Assembly: GCA_001661515.1 (NCBI GenBank)
Contig: LUVW01000037.1
Coordinates: forward strand, 142,958-206,957
Length of the DNA stretch: 64,000 bases
Origin: Capniomyces stellatus
Lineage: Eukaryota; Kickxellomycota; Harpellomycetes; Harpellales; Legeriomycetaceae
Direction of reading: 5' to 3'
Positions 11,230 through 23,186 of the stretch are shown here, piece after piece. The stretch's first letter is position 1. Each line of letters starts with the position of its first letter. The position numbers were made by a program, and so were the translations under genes. Below the pieces are notes generated by a model. That model was given only the letters and a program-made list of their open reading frames with translations, did no database searches and had not been told where the DNA came from.

Positions 11230-14200
11230 ATGGGAGAATATACGTCAGAAGTTGGGGGGGATTACGAGGTGAGCGACAAGATAAGAGAAGAGTATATCGA
11301 TGAGATAGAGGATGGAGTTTTAGGGCTAGTGATAGGGGGGGAGGAAGTAGGGATATCGGGAGAAGGAGAAGGAGAAGGAGAAGGAGAAGGAGAAGGAGAA
11401 GGAGAAGGAGAAGGAGAAGGAGAGGGAGAGGGTAGTGGCATGAGGGTTAGGGGGGGTAATTTAGAGAGGGAAATGGGAATAGATCAAAGTACAGGTCGAG
11501 ATGTAGATGTAGAAGTAGATGGATATGCGAGTAGAGATAGGGAAATAGATACAGATGCGGGTTTATCGATTGGAAGGAGGGAGCTGAGGAGTAGGCAGTC
11601 AAGTAGACGAGAGAACAGGAGTCATAAGGAGGGGTGTGACGAGCATAGTGAGGGGGAGGATAAGTTGGTGGGGGATTTGGCGAGGGAGAGAAATAGGGAG
11701 ATAGAGATGGCGGCGGAGATGGAGAGCAAAAAGATGTATAGCAACAGGTTGAGGGAGCTGGAGGCGGAGAGGGAGAGAGAGAAGCAGGTGTATACTTCAG
11801 ATGAGGAGAGTTTGTTTATACCAAGGAGGAGTGCACCGTCACCGCCTACTGAAAAGAGGGAGAGGAGTGGAAATAGCGGGGATAGAAAAAGCAGTGGGAA
11901 TAGCAAGGGTAGTAGTATAAGGAGCAGCGTCTATGTAGAGGAGGGCAGCGGGGGAGGAAAGATGGAAGGGGAGAGGCGGGGTATGGGAGAGTACAGGGTG
12001 GCAGAGGGAGCAAGCAAGGACTTTATGAGTGGGGAAAGCGGTAGGGGAGAGTATGGAGACCAAGGGGGAGAGTTGAATCTGAGAGAGAAGCTGAAGGAGC
12101 TAAAAGAGATGAGATCGCCAACGCTAGGGTGGTCAGGGTCAGGAAGATTATCGGGATCGAGTAGGGCAGACGAGGCGGCAGAAGGCAGGGCGTTAGGCGA
12201 AATGGGCCAGGGAGCAGTTTACACCAGCAGTGGAAATAGCAATGGTGGGAGTAAAGTGGAGAGCGAGACAAACAGCATTAGTACGAAGAGCAATGGGGAA
12301 GGAGATGGATTGGGGGCAAAGAAGATAAATGTAAACAGGCCAGCGCCACCAGTGCCAAAAAAGACAGGGAATGCAAGAGCAGTAGAGCAGATGGGGACAA
12401 AAGAAAGTGTAGAGACACTTGCAGGAAGTGGAGGGAGCAAGCAGAACGGATATTTTGGCAACTTGGAACCAGTACAAACAGAGGCGAGCAGTGGGACAGG
12501 AGCAGGAACAGGAACAGGAACAGGAGCAGTGGGAGTAGTGGGAGTGGGAGCAGGAGCGATAGGAGTGGGTGCGGTAGGAGTAGGATTAGGGGCAGTTGGG
12601 GGAGGATTAGGGGCAGTTGGGGGAGGATTAGGGGCAGTTGGGGGAGGAGGTAATTCAAAGTCAATAAAGTTAAAATTGACAAGTTTGGTGAGTTCAATGA
12701 CGGATTTGTTATCGGGAGAAAAAAAGTCAGAGATTTCAATGCCATATAATCCAGTGCATCTGACGCATGTGGGGGTGAACAATTTGACGGGAGAATTTAC
12801 GGGGTTGCCAAAGGAGTGGAGTTTGATGTTGAGGGAGGCAGGAATCAGCAAGCAGGACCAGGAGAAGAACCCAGAGGCTATATACAAGGTGGTGGAATTT
12901 TACCAGGAAAACAGCAATAAGGGCGAAAGCAGCCAGGTATGGAACAAAATGGCGTATGCAAGAAGAAACACGGGCGCCAAGCAGAGAGTGGCAAATGAAG
13001 GAGGCGGTGGCGGTGACGTCAATTCCACCAACGTTGCGGTAAGCAGTGGCGTTAATGAAGGTGATTTGGGGGTTGATGGGGGTGTTTCGACTAGCAGACC
13101 ACCGCAACTGCCGCCAATCAGCCAAGTGTCGGGGATATTCAGTCAGACAGAACCAATGAAAAGTGATTTGGAGCATAGAAGCAACAGTGGTAGCAGTATT
13201 AGTGGAGGTGGGGGTGGAATTGAGACTACAACAGCAACAATAATATCAGCAGTGGGGCAATCGGGGACAATAGCCAATCCGTTTTTGATTCCAGATATAG
13301 TTTCAACACCGCTAAACATAAACTTGAATTTGGAATCAAGGAGTGGGGATAGGATGGTGAGCAATGAGGAGGAAGAGCTGGCGAGGCAAAAGGAAAACGA
13401 GAGGATGAAGCAGAAGGAGCGGGAGAAGATTATGGAGAGAATCAGGCTAAGAGAGCGGGAAAAACTGCGGGAAAAGGAACGGGAAAGAGAAAGGGAAAAG
13501 GAAAAGCTAAAAGAACGAAAACGTGAGTTTGAAAAGGAAAGAGAAAGAAAACGCGAGCTTGAAAGGGAAAAGGAAAAGGAAAAGGAAAAGGAAAAGGAAA
13601 AGGAAAAGGAAAAGGCGATAAAACGAGGTTTAGAAATTAAAAAGGAAATAGAAATGAAACGAGATTTGGAAGTGAAGCGAGAAAAAGAGATGGAAAGGAT
13701 GATGCAGGCCAAGAGTTTAGCAAGACCAAATAACTCTGTAACACCAGCAGCAATAACAACAATAAGAACAATAACAGCGAGTAACAGCAGTCTTATCAGC
13801 AGCAATAGTGGTGACCTGACAACATTTATACCCAACAGATCAAACGCAAAACAAATGGGTGTACCGCTTCAGGGTTCGGCATTGGAAGTAGAGACAGAAG
13901 TCGAGACAAGAGCAGAGACAATACAGATGCAGATGCCAATTCCAGAGGCAGAACCAAATACCAACATCAACTCAAGACAAAGACAGCAGAGTAACAATGC
14001 AGCGAATACAGAACCGTCAATGGCCCAGGTAGTAGCAAAGTTGAGGAGCATTTGCAATCCAAACGACCCAACCAAGCTGTACAAGTCGTTGGTGAAGATT
14101 GGGCAGGGGGCGAGTGGCGGGGTGTTTACGGCACAGCCAATAGGCAGCCAGAGAGTAGTAGCAATAAAGCAAATGAACCTGGAGCTGCAGCCAAAGAAGG

Positions 14201-14910
14201 ACCTGATAATCAACGAGATCTTTGTGATGAGGGAAAGCAAGCACAAGAATATTGTCAACTTTATCGACAGTTTCCTGCTGAATGAGGACTTATGGGTCGT
14301 CATGGAGTACATGGAGGGCGGGTCGCTTACCGATGTTGTTACCAACAGTTTGATGACTGAATCGCAAATCGCAACGGTGTGCCGAGAGACGTTAGAGGGA
14401 TTAGACCACCTCCATAGTAAGGGCGTGATTCACCGTGACATCAAGTCAGACAACATTTTGTTGTCCATGAACGGTGAGATCAAGCTTACAGACTTTGGGT
14501 TCTGTGCGCAGCTGAAGGAGGCATCAAACAAGCGAACAACCATGGTTGGCACGCCGTACTGGATGGCTCCAGAAGTCGTCACCAGAAAGCAGTACGGTCC
14601 AAAAGTCGATGTTTGGTCGCTTGGAATCATGGCAATCGAAATGATCGAGGGTGAGCCACCGTACTTGAATGAAAACCCCCTGCGTGCCCTCTATTTAATC
14701 GCTACTAACGGAACTCCTGTCATTCAGAACGTCGAGTGTCTTAGCTTGGTATTTCGTGACTTCTTGCAGTGCGCTTTGACCGTCAACCCGGAAATGCGCC
14801 CCAGTGCTAAAGCTTTCCTAAGCCATCCTTTCCTCATGAAAGCTGGCCCGCTCTCCTCCCTCAGCCCATTAATCCGCGCTGCAAGAGAGTCGTCTCGCAT
14901 AATCAACTAA
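11230..14910 (+). CDS. p21-activated (Ste20/PAK-type) serine/threonine kinase
   Basis: Single-exon protein of 1226 residues, longer than typical fungal PAKs. A CRIB motif sits at about residues 502-530 ([14 protein letters not shown], then GEFTGLP), which binds GTP-loaded Cdc42/Rac. The kinase domain runs from about 950 to 1203: glycine loop [10 protein letters not shown], catalytic lysine in VVAIKQM (about 978), HRDIKSDN (about 1069), DFG (about 1087), activation segment [13 protein letters not shown] typical of Ste20 kinases, and APE-to-HPFL lower lobe. Low-complexity inserts are prominent: a Gly-Glu run at 11359-11430, three 21-nt repeats giving GLGAVGG near 12585-12650, and a Lys-Glu-Arg coiled region near 13400-13690 with a KE run. 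Likely role: Cdc42 effector in polarity and MAP kinase signalling. The start is the first ATG in a purine-rich open frame and could be misplaced. Confidence 0.95.
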   Translation: MGEYTSEVGGDYEVSDKIREEYIDEIEDGVLGLVIGGEEVGISGEGEGEGEGEGEGEGEGEGEGEGEGSGMRVRGGNLEREMGIDQSTGRDVDVEVDGYASRDREIDTDAGLSIGRRELRSRQSSRRENRSHKEGCDEHSEGEDKLVGDLARERNREIEMAAEMESKKMYSNRLRELEAEREREKQVYTSDEESLFIPRRSAPSPPTEKRERSGNSGDRKSSGNSKGSSIRSSVYVEEGSGGGKMEGERRGMGEYRVAEGASKDFMSGESGRGEYGDQGGELNLREKLKELKEMRSPTLGWSGSGRLSGSSRADEAAEGRALGEMGQGAVYTSSGNSNGGSKVESETNSISTKSNGEGDGLGAKKINVNRPAPPVPKKTGNARAVEQMGTKESVETLAGSGGSKQNGYFGNLEPVQTEASSGTGAGTGTGTGAVGVVGVGAGAIGVGAVGVGLGAVGGGLGAVGGGLGAVGGGGNSKSIKLKLTSLVSSMTDLLSGEKKSEISMPYNPVHLTHVGVNNLTGEFTGLPKEWSLMLREAGISKQDQEKNPEAIYKVVEFYQENSNKGESSQVWNKMAYARRNTGAKQRVANEGGGGGDVNSTNVAVSSGVNEGDLGVDGGVSTSRPPQLPPISQVSGIFSQTEPMKSDLEHRSNSGSSISGGGGGIETTTATIISAVGQSGTIANPFLIPDIVSTPLNINLNLESRSGDRMVSNEEEELARQKENERMKQKEREKIMERIRLREREKLREKEREREREKEKLKERKREFEKERERKRELEREKEKEKEKEKEKEKEKAIKRGLEIKKEIEMKRDLEVKREKEMERMMQAKSLARPNNSVTPAAITTIRTITASNSSLISSNSGDLTTFIPNRSNAKQMGVPLQGSALEVETEVETRAETIQMQMPIPEAEPNTNINSRQRQQSNNAANTEPSMAQVVAKLRSICNPNDPTKLYKSLVKIGQGASGGVFTAQPIGSQRVVAIKQMNLELQPKKDLIINEIFVMRESKHKNIVNFIDSFLLNEDLWVVMEYMEGGSLTDVVTNSLMTESQIATVCRETLEGLDHLHSKGVIHRDIKSDNILLSMNGEIKLTDFGFCAQLKEASNKRTTMVGTPYWMAPEVVTRKQYGPKVDVWSLGIMAIEMIEGEPPYLNENPLRALYLIATNGTPVIQNVECLSLVFRDFLQCALTVNPEMRPSAKAFLSHPFLMKAGPLSSLSPLIRAARESSRIIN

Positions 14911-15186
14911 CCCTTCTTTATTTTTATTTATTTTATTTTATTTTATTTTTTTACTTGTTTATTACCTACCCATCTCCCCATTCTACATTATACAAAACAT
15001 ACATATACAACACTTACTTGTTCTCTTTACTTTTTATTTTTTATATTTTTTATATTTTTTAATTTTATTATGTTTATTTCATTTTATCATCACATCTCTC
15101 CTAATCAACCTTCCCTTATCTCTCTTTTACATATTATATAAAACTAATAATAATAATAATAATAAAAAACTATATTATATATTCAT

Positions 15187-16514
15187 TCAAATTAATGATA
15201 CGTTGGTTCGCACTAATCCACCACAAAAGTTGCGGATTGGTTGCGGTGTTCTCTGGATTCTTCGGTACGCTTCCTGCACGTGCTCAACACGCAATGGCGA
15301 TTTTGTCGTCATTGGCCCGCTAAACAAGCTAACCACCGTTGCCTTTTCCTCATCACCATCTGCTTGTTCTATCGCTGCTGTTGCTACCACCGTGTTGTTG
15401 TCACCTATAACTGTATTAGTAACTTTTGTTTCTTTCGCTTTACCGACTGCCGCCTCAATAGGCACCCCTGCTGTCCCGCCACCAACAGCGACTGAAGCTC
15501 CTGCGCCACCGGTAGTCGTGCTTGGTCCACCCAAATTCCCATCAATAACGTTCCTTGCCTCAACAATGCTGTTGTCAAGATCGCTTTTGATTTTCAGTGC
15601 CGATTCTGTGATTTTGCTGACCATTTCAAACGTCAGAAACCCAAGAATATCCGTGATATCAACATTCGTCTTCATGTCAATATATGCCATCATGTTCGCC
15701 CAGTCCCGGAACCGCTTTGCCTTGCGGTACGTAAAACTTGCTTGCCTGCACTCCGAGTAATGCACGTACTCGTCTCTCGTCATTTGCCGCGTCACGTCGT
15801 CTGCCGCCTTTAGCCGCTTTATCGACTCGTTTATCGCATACGAATTTTGTTCCTCATCAACCACATCATCAATCTCGCTAATTATGTTCTCTGTAATCGA
15901 ACTCGAAAGCTCCCAAAATAACTTGATTTTCGCTTTTTTCTTTGTTGTCTCTCGGTCCTTTTCGTCCATATTCGTCTCCTCCAGTATCTCTTCCCCCGCA
16001 TCCTCCCGCTCCTTCACGTTCTTTCGCACATCTTTCCAACTCAAATACTCTGTCAAACGCGTCACTTTTTGCCGGTCATGTCTAATCAGAAATATCAAAT
16101 CCTCACTCGATATAAACCGCGACCCCCGCTTCTGCGCCTGTGCCGCCGCCATTATACACTATTCCCGTCAAACACAATCCAATATCCAAAAAAAAAAATT
16201 CACTTTTTTTATTCACTTTTCACTACCTTTATTATCATTTACAACTCTATATTTCACTTTTATATATTAATCTATCGTACTTGCCAGCTCCACAACCTGG
16301 GATCGAACTATGTTTTCTATAAGCATCGTTGTTTCCAGTAATGGGTCCTGAACCTCCCCAAACACAAACATCATTTGCTGGATTTCCGACAAGTACCTAT
16401 ACTGATTCTACAACCACCCGCACAAAATAGAGAAAGAAAAAAAAAACCAAACACGCACACTATGTTATTTGGTAAACCTAAACATTATTCTGAATACTCT
16501 TCTCACCCAGCCAT
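15187..16514 (-). CDS. SPT3: Spt3, SAGA histone-fold subunit that contacts TBP
   Basis: Proposed exons on the minus strand: 16514-16507, 16396-16285, 16158-15187, giving 363 residues (yeast Spt3 337). Spt3 has two intramolecular histone folds in SAGA and helps place TBP. The middle exon codes LSEIQQMMFVFGEVQDPLLE and NIVRSQVVEL; the last starts just before AQKRGSRFISSEDLIFLIRHD. It continues with YLSWKDVRKN, KRLKAADDVTRQMTRDEYVH and ECRQASFTYRKAKRFRDWA, all Spt3 signatures, and ends NFCGGLVRTNVSLI. The intron between the last two exons uses a GC donor (GCAAGT), which gives phase 0 and the exact family spacing. The 8-nt first coding exon (ATGGCTGG, then GTGAGA) is tentative but phase-compatible. 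An Ala/Gly/Val-rich insert lies near residues 235-310. Confidence 0.92.
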
Positions 16515-17113
16515 TCTATTACTTTACATTTTATATTTTTTCCCCCGTTGCTTTTTTATTTTATTACATTTTGTTTTATTTTAAAACCGTTCAAACTATA
16601 AATGAACTTGTCTCTTTTCTTACTTTTTGTGCCATTTTCGTCCACTTTTTTATCTTGTACACTTTGTCACGCCCCCTGTCTCCTTTCCCTTTTTCACTTT
16701 TTAATTTTTAGTTTTTAGTTTCTAGTTTTCAGTCAAGACTAGTAGAAATTCGAGAATGCTTTGTTGTTAAATATGGATTGTTGAATTCAAAGATAATATT
16801 GTTAGTGTTAAAAAAAAGAAGAAAAAAAGATCATATTCCTCTTATTTCCAGATTAAATTAAATTTATTAACGTATTTCTGGTCTGGTATTTTTCATTAGC
16901 ACTTCAAGTATATTTGATAAATAAACTTGAATTTGTAAATCAACAAATTTCACCAGCCGAAAACCAATTCAAACTAAATAAATTCACTTTATATTTCGTT
17001 AAACCAACCAACCAACCAACCAACCAACCAACCAACTAAAAGAAAAAAAAAGACTAATGGTTCAGTAAATTAATAAACAATAAACAAACAAACTAATACG
17101 CCAGGAACACAGT
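16515..17113. other. Intergenic region between SPT3 and the SLC12 gene
   Basis: No gene seen. C/T-rich on + (thus purine-rich on the SPT3 sense strand) to about 16740, then AT-rich. Confidence 0.65.
17002..17034 (+). repeat. AACC tetranucleotide microsatellite
   Basis: Eight consecutive AACC units about 80 bases past the stop of the cotransporter gene. Confidence 0.9.
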
Positions 17114-20100
17114 CTATAAATGTGTCGTAACCGACAACGACGTAGCATGCAGCAACACAACCGGCAAATCCAACCCACTCAGCATAAAATCTAAATCAAC
17201 CAAATACCCCATACTCCCTTCATCGCTCTCACAAGTCCCCAAGTTGGGCGCTGGCAACGTTGAAAGTATCAAACTCGTCAGCTTCTTGTCCGTGTGTCTC
17301 TTAATCAGCTCGTTCAGCACCGTGTGTTGGTCTCTGACACTGAACTCATTAAAACAGCTCATTCTCGCCACCCCTTCATCCCCGCCTCCAAATCCACGCT
17401 CTTGCCCCATCTCCATATCTATATCCATCTCCATGGACTCAGACTTGCTTGCTTGACTGCCAACATTACTCTTGTGCTTGGCTTTTGGTAAATGGTTTGG
17501 CCTGTGCTTGTGGATTTCCTTGTGCTTGTGAACCTCCTTGTGTTTGCCCTTATGGCCATGGCTGCTGCTGCTAGAGGAATGTGCATAATGGCTTTCCTGT
17601 CCACCGTGTGACTCAGGCAATTCCATCACAGTTTCTGGAATCCTGAAGTTTCTTCCAACACTGTCCGCAGTGCTTGTTGGATGTATCCTACCCTCCACAT
17701 ACGACTGCGAGTAGTAGTAATTCTCGAGCGAAAACTTCTTCTTTGTAGCATTTACAATATCCATGCCTCCAATTGAAGTACTGGCTTTTTTACTCAACCT
17801 TGTTGGAACGCTTGCTTGTCCACGTGCCCCACCATTTCCTGGCTGGTCCAAAGCACCAAGGTCGCTGCTGCGTCTCAACTTTCGGGTTGGCTTGTTGCTA
17901 CCTAGATTAACACTGCTGTTCCCGCTACTACCGCCTCCCCCAACACTATTATAATTTGCATGTCTGTATCTATGCCCCATACCTGGGCTATTGCGGCTTG
18001 CTACACCGGAGTTGAGTGCCGAGCTGTCTGGCGTTGTTGACCGCGAACTAAAGTACGCACCCGATTTCAGCTTGAAGCTCTTTAACGAGGACGTGTGTGG
18101 TTTTTTAATAAACTGTAGCGGTGGTGCGTTTGGCCGGATGCTGAACTTTCTATTCAATTTAAACGAGTCCAACGCCGCACCACTTGTGCTCGGCTTGCTC
18201 ATTGAACTGACAAACGCCTTAAAAGTGTCGAGTTTTGACAAACTAAATACCTTCAACTCAGCAACTATCCGCAGCCTATTAAGCAGCTCCAGCACTATCC
18301 CATACTCCTCCTCAACCTCGTCCTCAAACTCCACAAAGCAGTTCACCCGCAACACATACTCTATTTCCCGGTTGCTGTTGTTCAGTTTTGTCAGCTGGTT
18401 CTGCAGGATCGTTCCCAGCTGCAGCACTAGGGTGTACGAGTCAAAGTTTGTTGCGTAGGTGAATTTGGTCTTTTTGCCGCGTTTGTCGGACCTGTCCCCG
18501 TCATCCTCATCCCCGCTGCACTCGCTCTCCTCATTTGAAGACCCCTGCTCATCTATTGAGGATATTTGCAATGGCCACAGGTCAATGTAGTGCACCTTAT
18601 CCTCAGCCCTATTCGCATCGTGTTTAGGCTTAATGTCCACCAACAACTCGCTCAGTAACTCGTACTTGTAAACCACTCCAACAGCTTTCCCCAGCAACAA
18701 ACTATCCTCGATAATCTGGACAAACTGGCTTGGCTTTATTTCGCTGGTCGAGCTTCTGTCGCTAGATGGCGCTGGCGTTTGGATCTCGCTGATGAGGTGC
18801 CCACTTCCATCGTCCCGAACATCCGGTCTGTTTACTGTGCTGGCTCTGCTTAGCCTGTCTACATTAGGAAACCCTATCATAACAATGTTTGGCTTCATCC
18901 CGCCCAGCCCAGCACCCATCAGTATCTGCCTTGCTCCCTCAGCCTCGCTCTCAGCAACAGTTAAACTCACAAACGCCTTGTAGTTACCCCTACCAACAAG
19001 CTCGTGCCAAGCGACCTGCTGAATCTTCAGCTCCATCAGCTTGGACCGGAAATCGCCCTTGATCACGTGTGCCAGTATGTACAGTCCGCCCTTCTTCAAC
19101 ACGTTGCAAAACCCAATAAGCGCGTTTGAATGTCTAGGGTTGCCCACAAACAGCAGAATCTGCGGCCTCCAAAACTTGACGTGCATTTCTCCCCTGTCAA
19201 GCTGCAGTAGATATTTTCTCACCTGGTGGTATATCAGCCCCTGTGTAATATCGCCCCACTTTTTCAAACTCGCGTTGCTGGTGGCGTAGTTGTAGTGCAC
19301 GTACAAAAACAAAAACATCATCACCAAAGTTGATACCAACGCTGACAATACATCAACAAACACCATTGCCATTATCGAACTTATTACCCCCACCGTCGCC
19401 GTCAGCGCGTTAAAGTACTTGAAACTTGGCCGGAAGTTTGTTGCCCCAACCATTTTCAGCACCAAACACGCCAAGTTCGTGCTTCCAAACATTATCAGGT
19501 TGAACATTGTCACGTATGGCGCCAATGCATTCACGTTTCCAACCAGCAACGATAATTGCGACACCACCCACGTCCCAATAACCGCCCGTGTTGGCTCTAT
19601 GCTGTTCCTCTGCACAAACATCCCCAGCACCGGGAACAACTCGTCCTTTGAAATCGCCTCCAGTATGCTCGCTGATGCTATTATCCCACTCAGCGTTGAT
19701 GTCACGCTTGTTGTTATTGCCCCTATCGGCACCAGAAACGGCACCATGTTTATTTCCTGCAACACGTTAAAGTTCTCTTTCAGCGTTATCCTCCTTGTAG
19801 ATGCCCCCAAGCAAACTACAAGTATCAGGTATATCACTATTGTCACCAGTACCGCTGACAATGTCCCTGTCGGTATCGACTTGCTTGGCTTTTTGAGACT
19901 CCCCGACAACGAAGCACCCGCCATTATACCCACACACGCTGGAAACATCACTCCAAACACCCTCCCCATAGTCTCCACCTTTCCATCTCCCCCAACAATC
20001 GCACTAAAGTCTGGCCACAGGTTCTCCCTCAGCGTCTCCAAACTCAATCCCGTGTAGTACACTTTCCGCTCAACGTTTTCAAATGGCTTCACCACAAAAA

Positions 20101-21700
20101 ACGTCGCTATTATACTCACCACTGACGCCAGTATAAGCGCTGACAGTGTACCGTTTGCCTTTGCTATCATCTACTTTTACACATACATTTACCCATCAAT
20201 ACTCCTCCCCTTCTTCCAGCTATATATCGCTTATTTTGTTTTGGCCTACATAAACACATCTCTTACCTTGGACCCAAACACGCATATCAACGCCCCCGAC
20301 AACAAAAGCAACGACTTGTACACAAACACCGAACTCTATTTCAACACCAACCACCAGTTTTACCATCATCTATGCTTAGTTTACACTCTAGTACCATTGG
20401 CTCTCCAGCACATTATATACCAAAATTTTGTATCTGTATTACCTCGTCTTCGGGAAACACTTGCATAATCTCGCCATTGTCCTTTCCAAAATTGTTTAAA
20501 AATGGCTCAATAAATGCCACCACGTTTAGCACGCCTGCCAACATTGTCCCCACATAAAACATAATTCCAATGCTACCTGTTTATAAAACCAAACCCCGCC
20601 CCAAATTCACACCTTCCAATTAGTACAACAGGTCACTCATTTATTGCCGCCTCTGTTATTTCCTTTGTGTTTTTTTTTTTTTTTTTTTCTNTTTTTTTTT
20701 TTCCTTTTTGTTTTTTTTTTTTTTTTTTGCATTCCCAAACCCACAACATTATAAATAGTGCATATTTATTTTTACCTCCGAATTCCGGCCCCAACGTTCT
20801 TGAAAGCATATAGTATGGCCCACCACCTATAGGAAAATACAACCAAATAAAGATAAATCACAAACACATTTTAGTTTATTGAACTGGTTTTGCGCTGCTT
20901 GTGCCAAGATTGGCAAGTTTGGTATTACTAAGCCATAACATCCAGCTTCTCTCTGGTTTGACTTGTCGTATTTACTTACCCCGAACAGTTCCATTTGTAG
21001 CAATAGCTGAAATAGAGAGCGACGTTGATGTTGTAATAATGTATCCAAACAAAAATAGCCCAATAGTCCCAACAACCCCCGACTGTCCAACAAAGAACCC
21101 CAACCTAACAAAGACAATCACTCCAAAAATGCTTAAAGCACATGGCAAAAATACTCCGTCAATAGTGCCTAGCAGCTTGGAGTCTTCTTCCTCGTGTTGC
21201 TTGCTTGTTTTACACGCCTTATTCTTATCTGATGGCCTGTGTTTTGCTTTTTTGTGAGCCTCATTTGCCTGGTGTTTGATTTTGGGCTTTGGTGATATCG
21301 AATAGTCGTAAATTTCGTTACCACGGTTCGCGTTTATACTGCCATATCCCGTCGCACTATAATTTGCTAACCTCGTCTCTTGACTTGCTCGATTCGGGAT
21401 ACTATTTGCACTGGGTTTGGTGCCACCAAAGCCACTATAGTACTTTACCGAATCAACTACCTTTCTAAACACACCCGCTTCGCTTATCCGATTTCCTGTC
21501 TCTGCAACGCCTAGAATCGCATCATTCTGCTCATTTGATATCAACCAAGTATATCCGGAATTCCTTCGCTCTAACTCCGTATTTTTGAAATGATCATCTA
21601 AATCCTTTGGTACATCATCCTCTACCACCAGCTCCTCACTCTCCATTTGCTCCTCCAGATCCCACAACAACTTCCCCCCTTTACCAACAAATCTAGACAT
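17114..21700 (-). CDS. VHC1: Cation-chloride cotransporter, SLC12 family (Vhc1/SLC12A9-like)
   Basis: Five minus-strand exons: 21700-20980, 20826-20776, 20576-20443, 20335-20267, 20170-17114, total 1343 residues. Phases close at every junction. The small exons carry the family signature GGGPYYMLSRTLGPEFGG, then SIGIMFYVGTMLAGVLN, then a membrane helix ending ICVFGSK joined to MIAKANGTL. TM1 (KLLGTIDGVFLPCALSIFG) lies late in exon 1. Exon 5 holds the rest of the membrane domain, including VYYTGLSLETLRENLWPDF and GIMAGASLSGSLKKPSKSIP. After it comes the cytosolic SLC12 C-terminal domain (KFWRPQILLFVGNPR). Such proteins move chloride with K+ and/or Na+; yeast Vhc1 is vacuolar. The C-terminal domain has a long disordered insert and a His-Lys-rich stretch coded at about 17480-17580. 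Intron 2 contains a poly-T tract with one N. Confidence 0.93.
20670..20729. repeat. Poly-T tract with one undetermined base (intron 2 of the SLC12 gene)
   Basis: Near-uninterrupted T run with an N at 20691, inside the intron 20577-20775. The length is probably unreliable. Confidence 0.85.
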
Positions 21701-23185
21701 TCGCTACACGTCTATTCTTCTGCTTTTTTTGTCAATGTTTCACTGGTATTATCCGTGTTTCACTTTTTTTTTACTTTTGGATCCTAGTTAATGAATTGCC
21801 TGCTCACTGCTAAAGCACCTTACTCTTTTGCTTTATTTCTATTTCTAATTTATAAATCTACAAGTATTACTGAGCGCGAATTCCACTTTTTTTTCCTCTT
21901 TATCCTCTCATTTGTATATTACTGAACTTTTCTCTTTTGCTGCCTCTAATTCTGTGCCAGTACTTTTGTTTTTTCTTTTTATTTAAAAAAAAAGCTTCAA
22001 TAATTATCCGGAAAAATTAACGTAAATACTTTGCAACTGATTAAACTTTAATTTTTTTTTTGTACCTTTTTAGGTGAAATGGTTTATGTATTTTTAATCC
22101 CCTAGTCCAAAACATTTAAAGCACAATAAATAGAATATTTAAGCCAATGCTTTTAGAAATAAAACCCAACCCATTTTTTCAAGTGTCAGATTAATGCAAA
22201 ACATGAGCTCTTTCTTTTAGCGCCAACGAGTGATAGTAGCAATGACAGACAGGAGTGTGGGCGAGTAAACGGTATTATCTTTGCACTGTATGGCTATTAA
22301 TTGTCTTTTACTCTACTTGGCCTTTCAAAGTTAGCACAATTACGTTCAGCCGTTTTGCATTTTCGAAGCATAGCTAATGTTTGTAGTTTGTTAACATTCA
22401 CATAGCTACATCACACCACGCATATTTCAGCTATTCACCATTCTTGACATTTTCTTGTTTCAAAAAAAAAAATGCAATTCTTTTTTTTGTTGTTACTTTC
22501 CCTTTCCCTTCCCCTGGAAACACAACGATTTTATTGAAAACTTTGAACTTGTTTCTCCCAACAAAAATGTCTCTTGTTTTCTTGAACCAAGGCGCCTAAT
22601 AATACCTGTTTATTCAGCAAAATAACTCGACGGTGAGTATACTCGGGTTAAAATTGAAGTTTTGGTCTACTACTTGGATTTAATACATTTGTTCTATTTA
22701 TCCGCTTTAATACTTTTTTTATCTTATTGCAAGATTTTTTATTAATTTTTAACCCAGTACATCGCGTGCTTTGTGCAATCCTTGAACCGTGCATGCTTGA
22801 TTAATAAGTTTGTAGGTTCTAGGCTGATATATACCAATTATACACTGTTTCCTCCAAATTAAGGTGTCTGTAAATTGAAATAGGTCAATTTAATCAATCC
22901 AGAACTTGGGTGTATTAACACTCAATCAGTCAGTAAATCAATAATTGAAAATGTAATATAAACTACCATGGCAAACTTTATAATAATAAATATCAAAGTT
23001 AGTTTGGTCAAGGTCCTGTTATCGTATACAATTATGCTTATAAGCGAAGAAAGTCATTAACACCAAGCTGGATACCAACGAGCACACATCCTTGTTGCTA
23101 CCATTGAAACCACATTAATAGAATAATATCAGATAACAAATAATATAGTATCAGATAACAGATAACAGATAACAGATAACAGATA
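21701..23185. other. Divergent intergenic region between the SLC12 gene and the amino-acid permease
   Basis: About 1.5 kb shared between two outward-facing transporter genes. No gene seen. AT-rich; the GATA-type repeat at its right end is listed separately. Confidence 0.65.
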
Positions 23186-23186
23186 A
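23132..23186 (+). promoter_or_regulatory. Tandem GATAA motifs abutting the permease start codon
   Basis: Six GATAA cores start at 23132, 23154, 23161, 23168, 23175 and 23182. The last five are a perfect 7-base tandem series (AGATAAC), and the final one overlaps the ATG at 23186. WGATAR is the site of fungal GATA factors that control nitrogen-source genes, including amino-acid permeases. Regulation is inferred; the array could equally be a chance microsatellite in the 5' UTR. Confidence 0.5.

Noticed and set aside
13143..13835. 230-codon minus-strand frame opposite the PAK gene
   Set aside because: Ser/Phe/Leu low complexity, the antisense of the Lys/Glu/Arg coiled region of the kinase.
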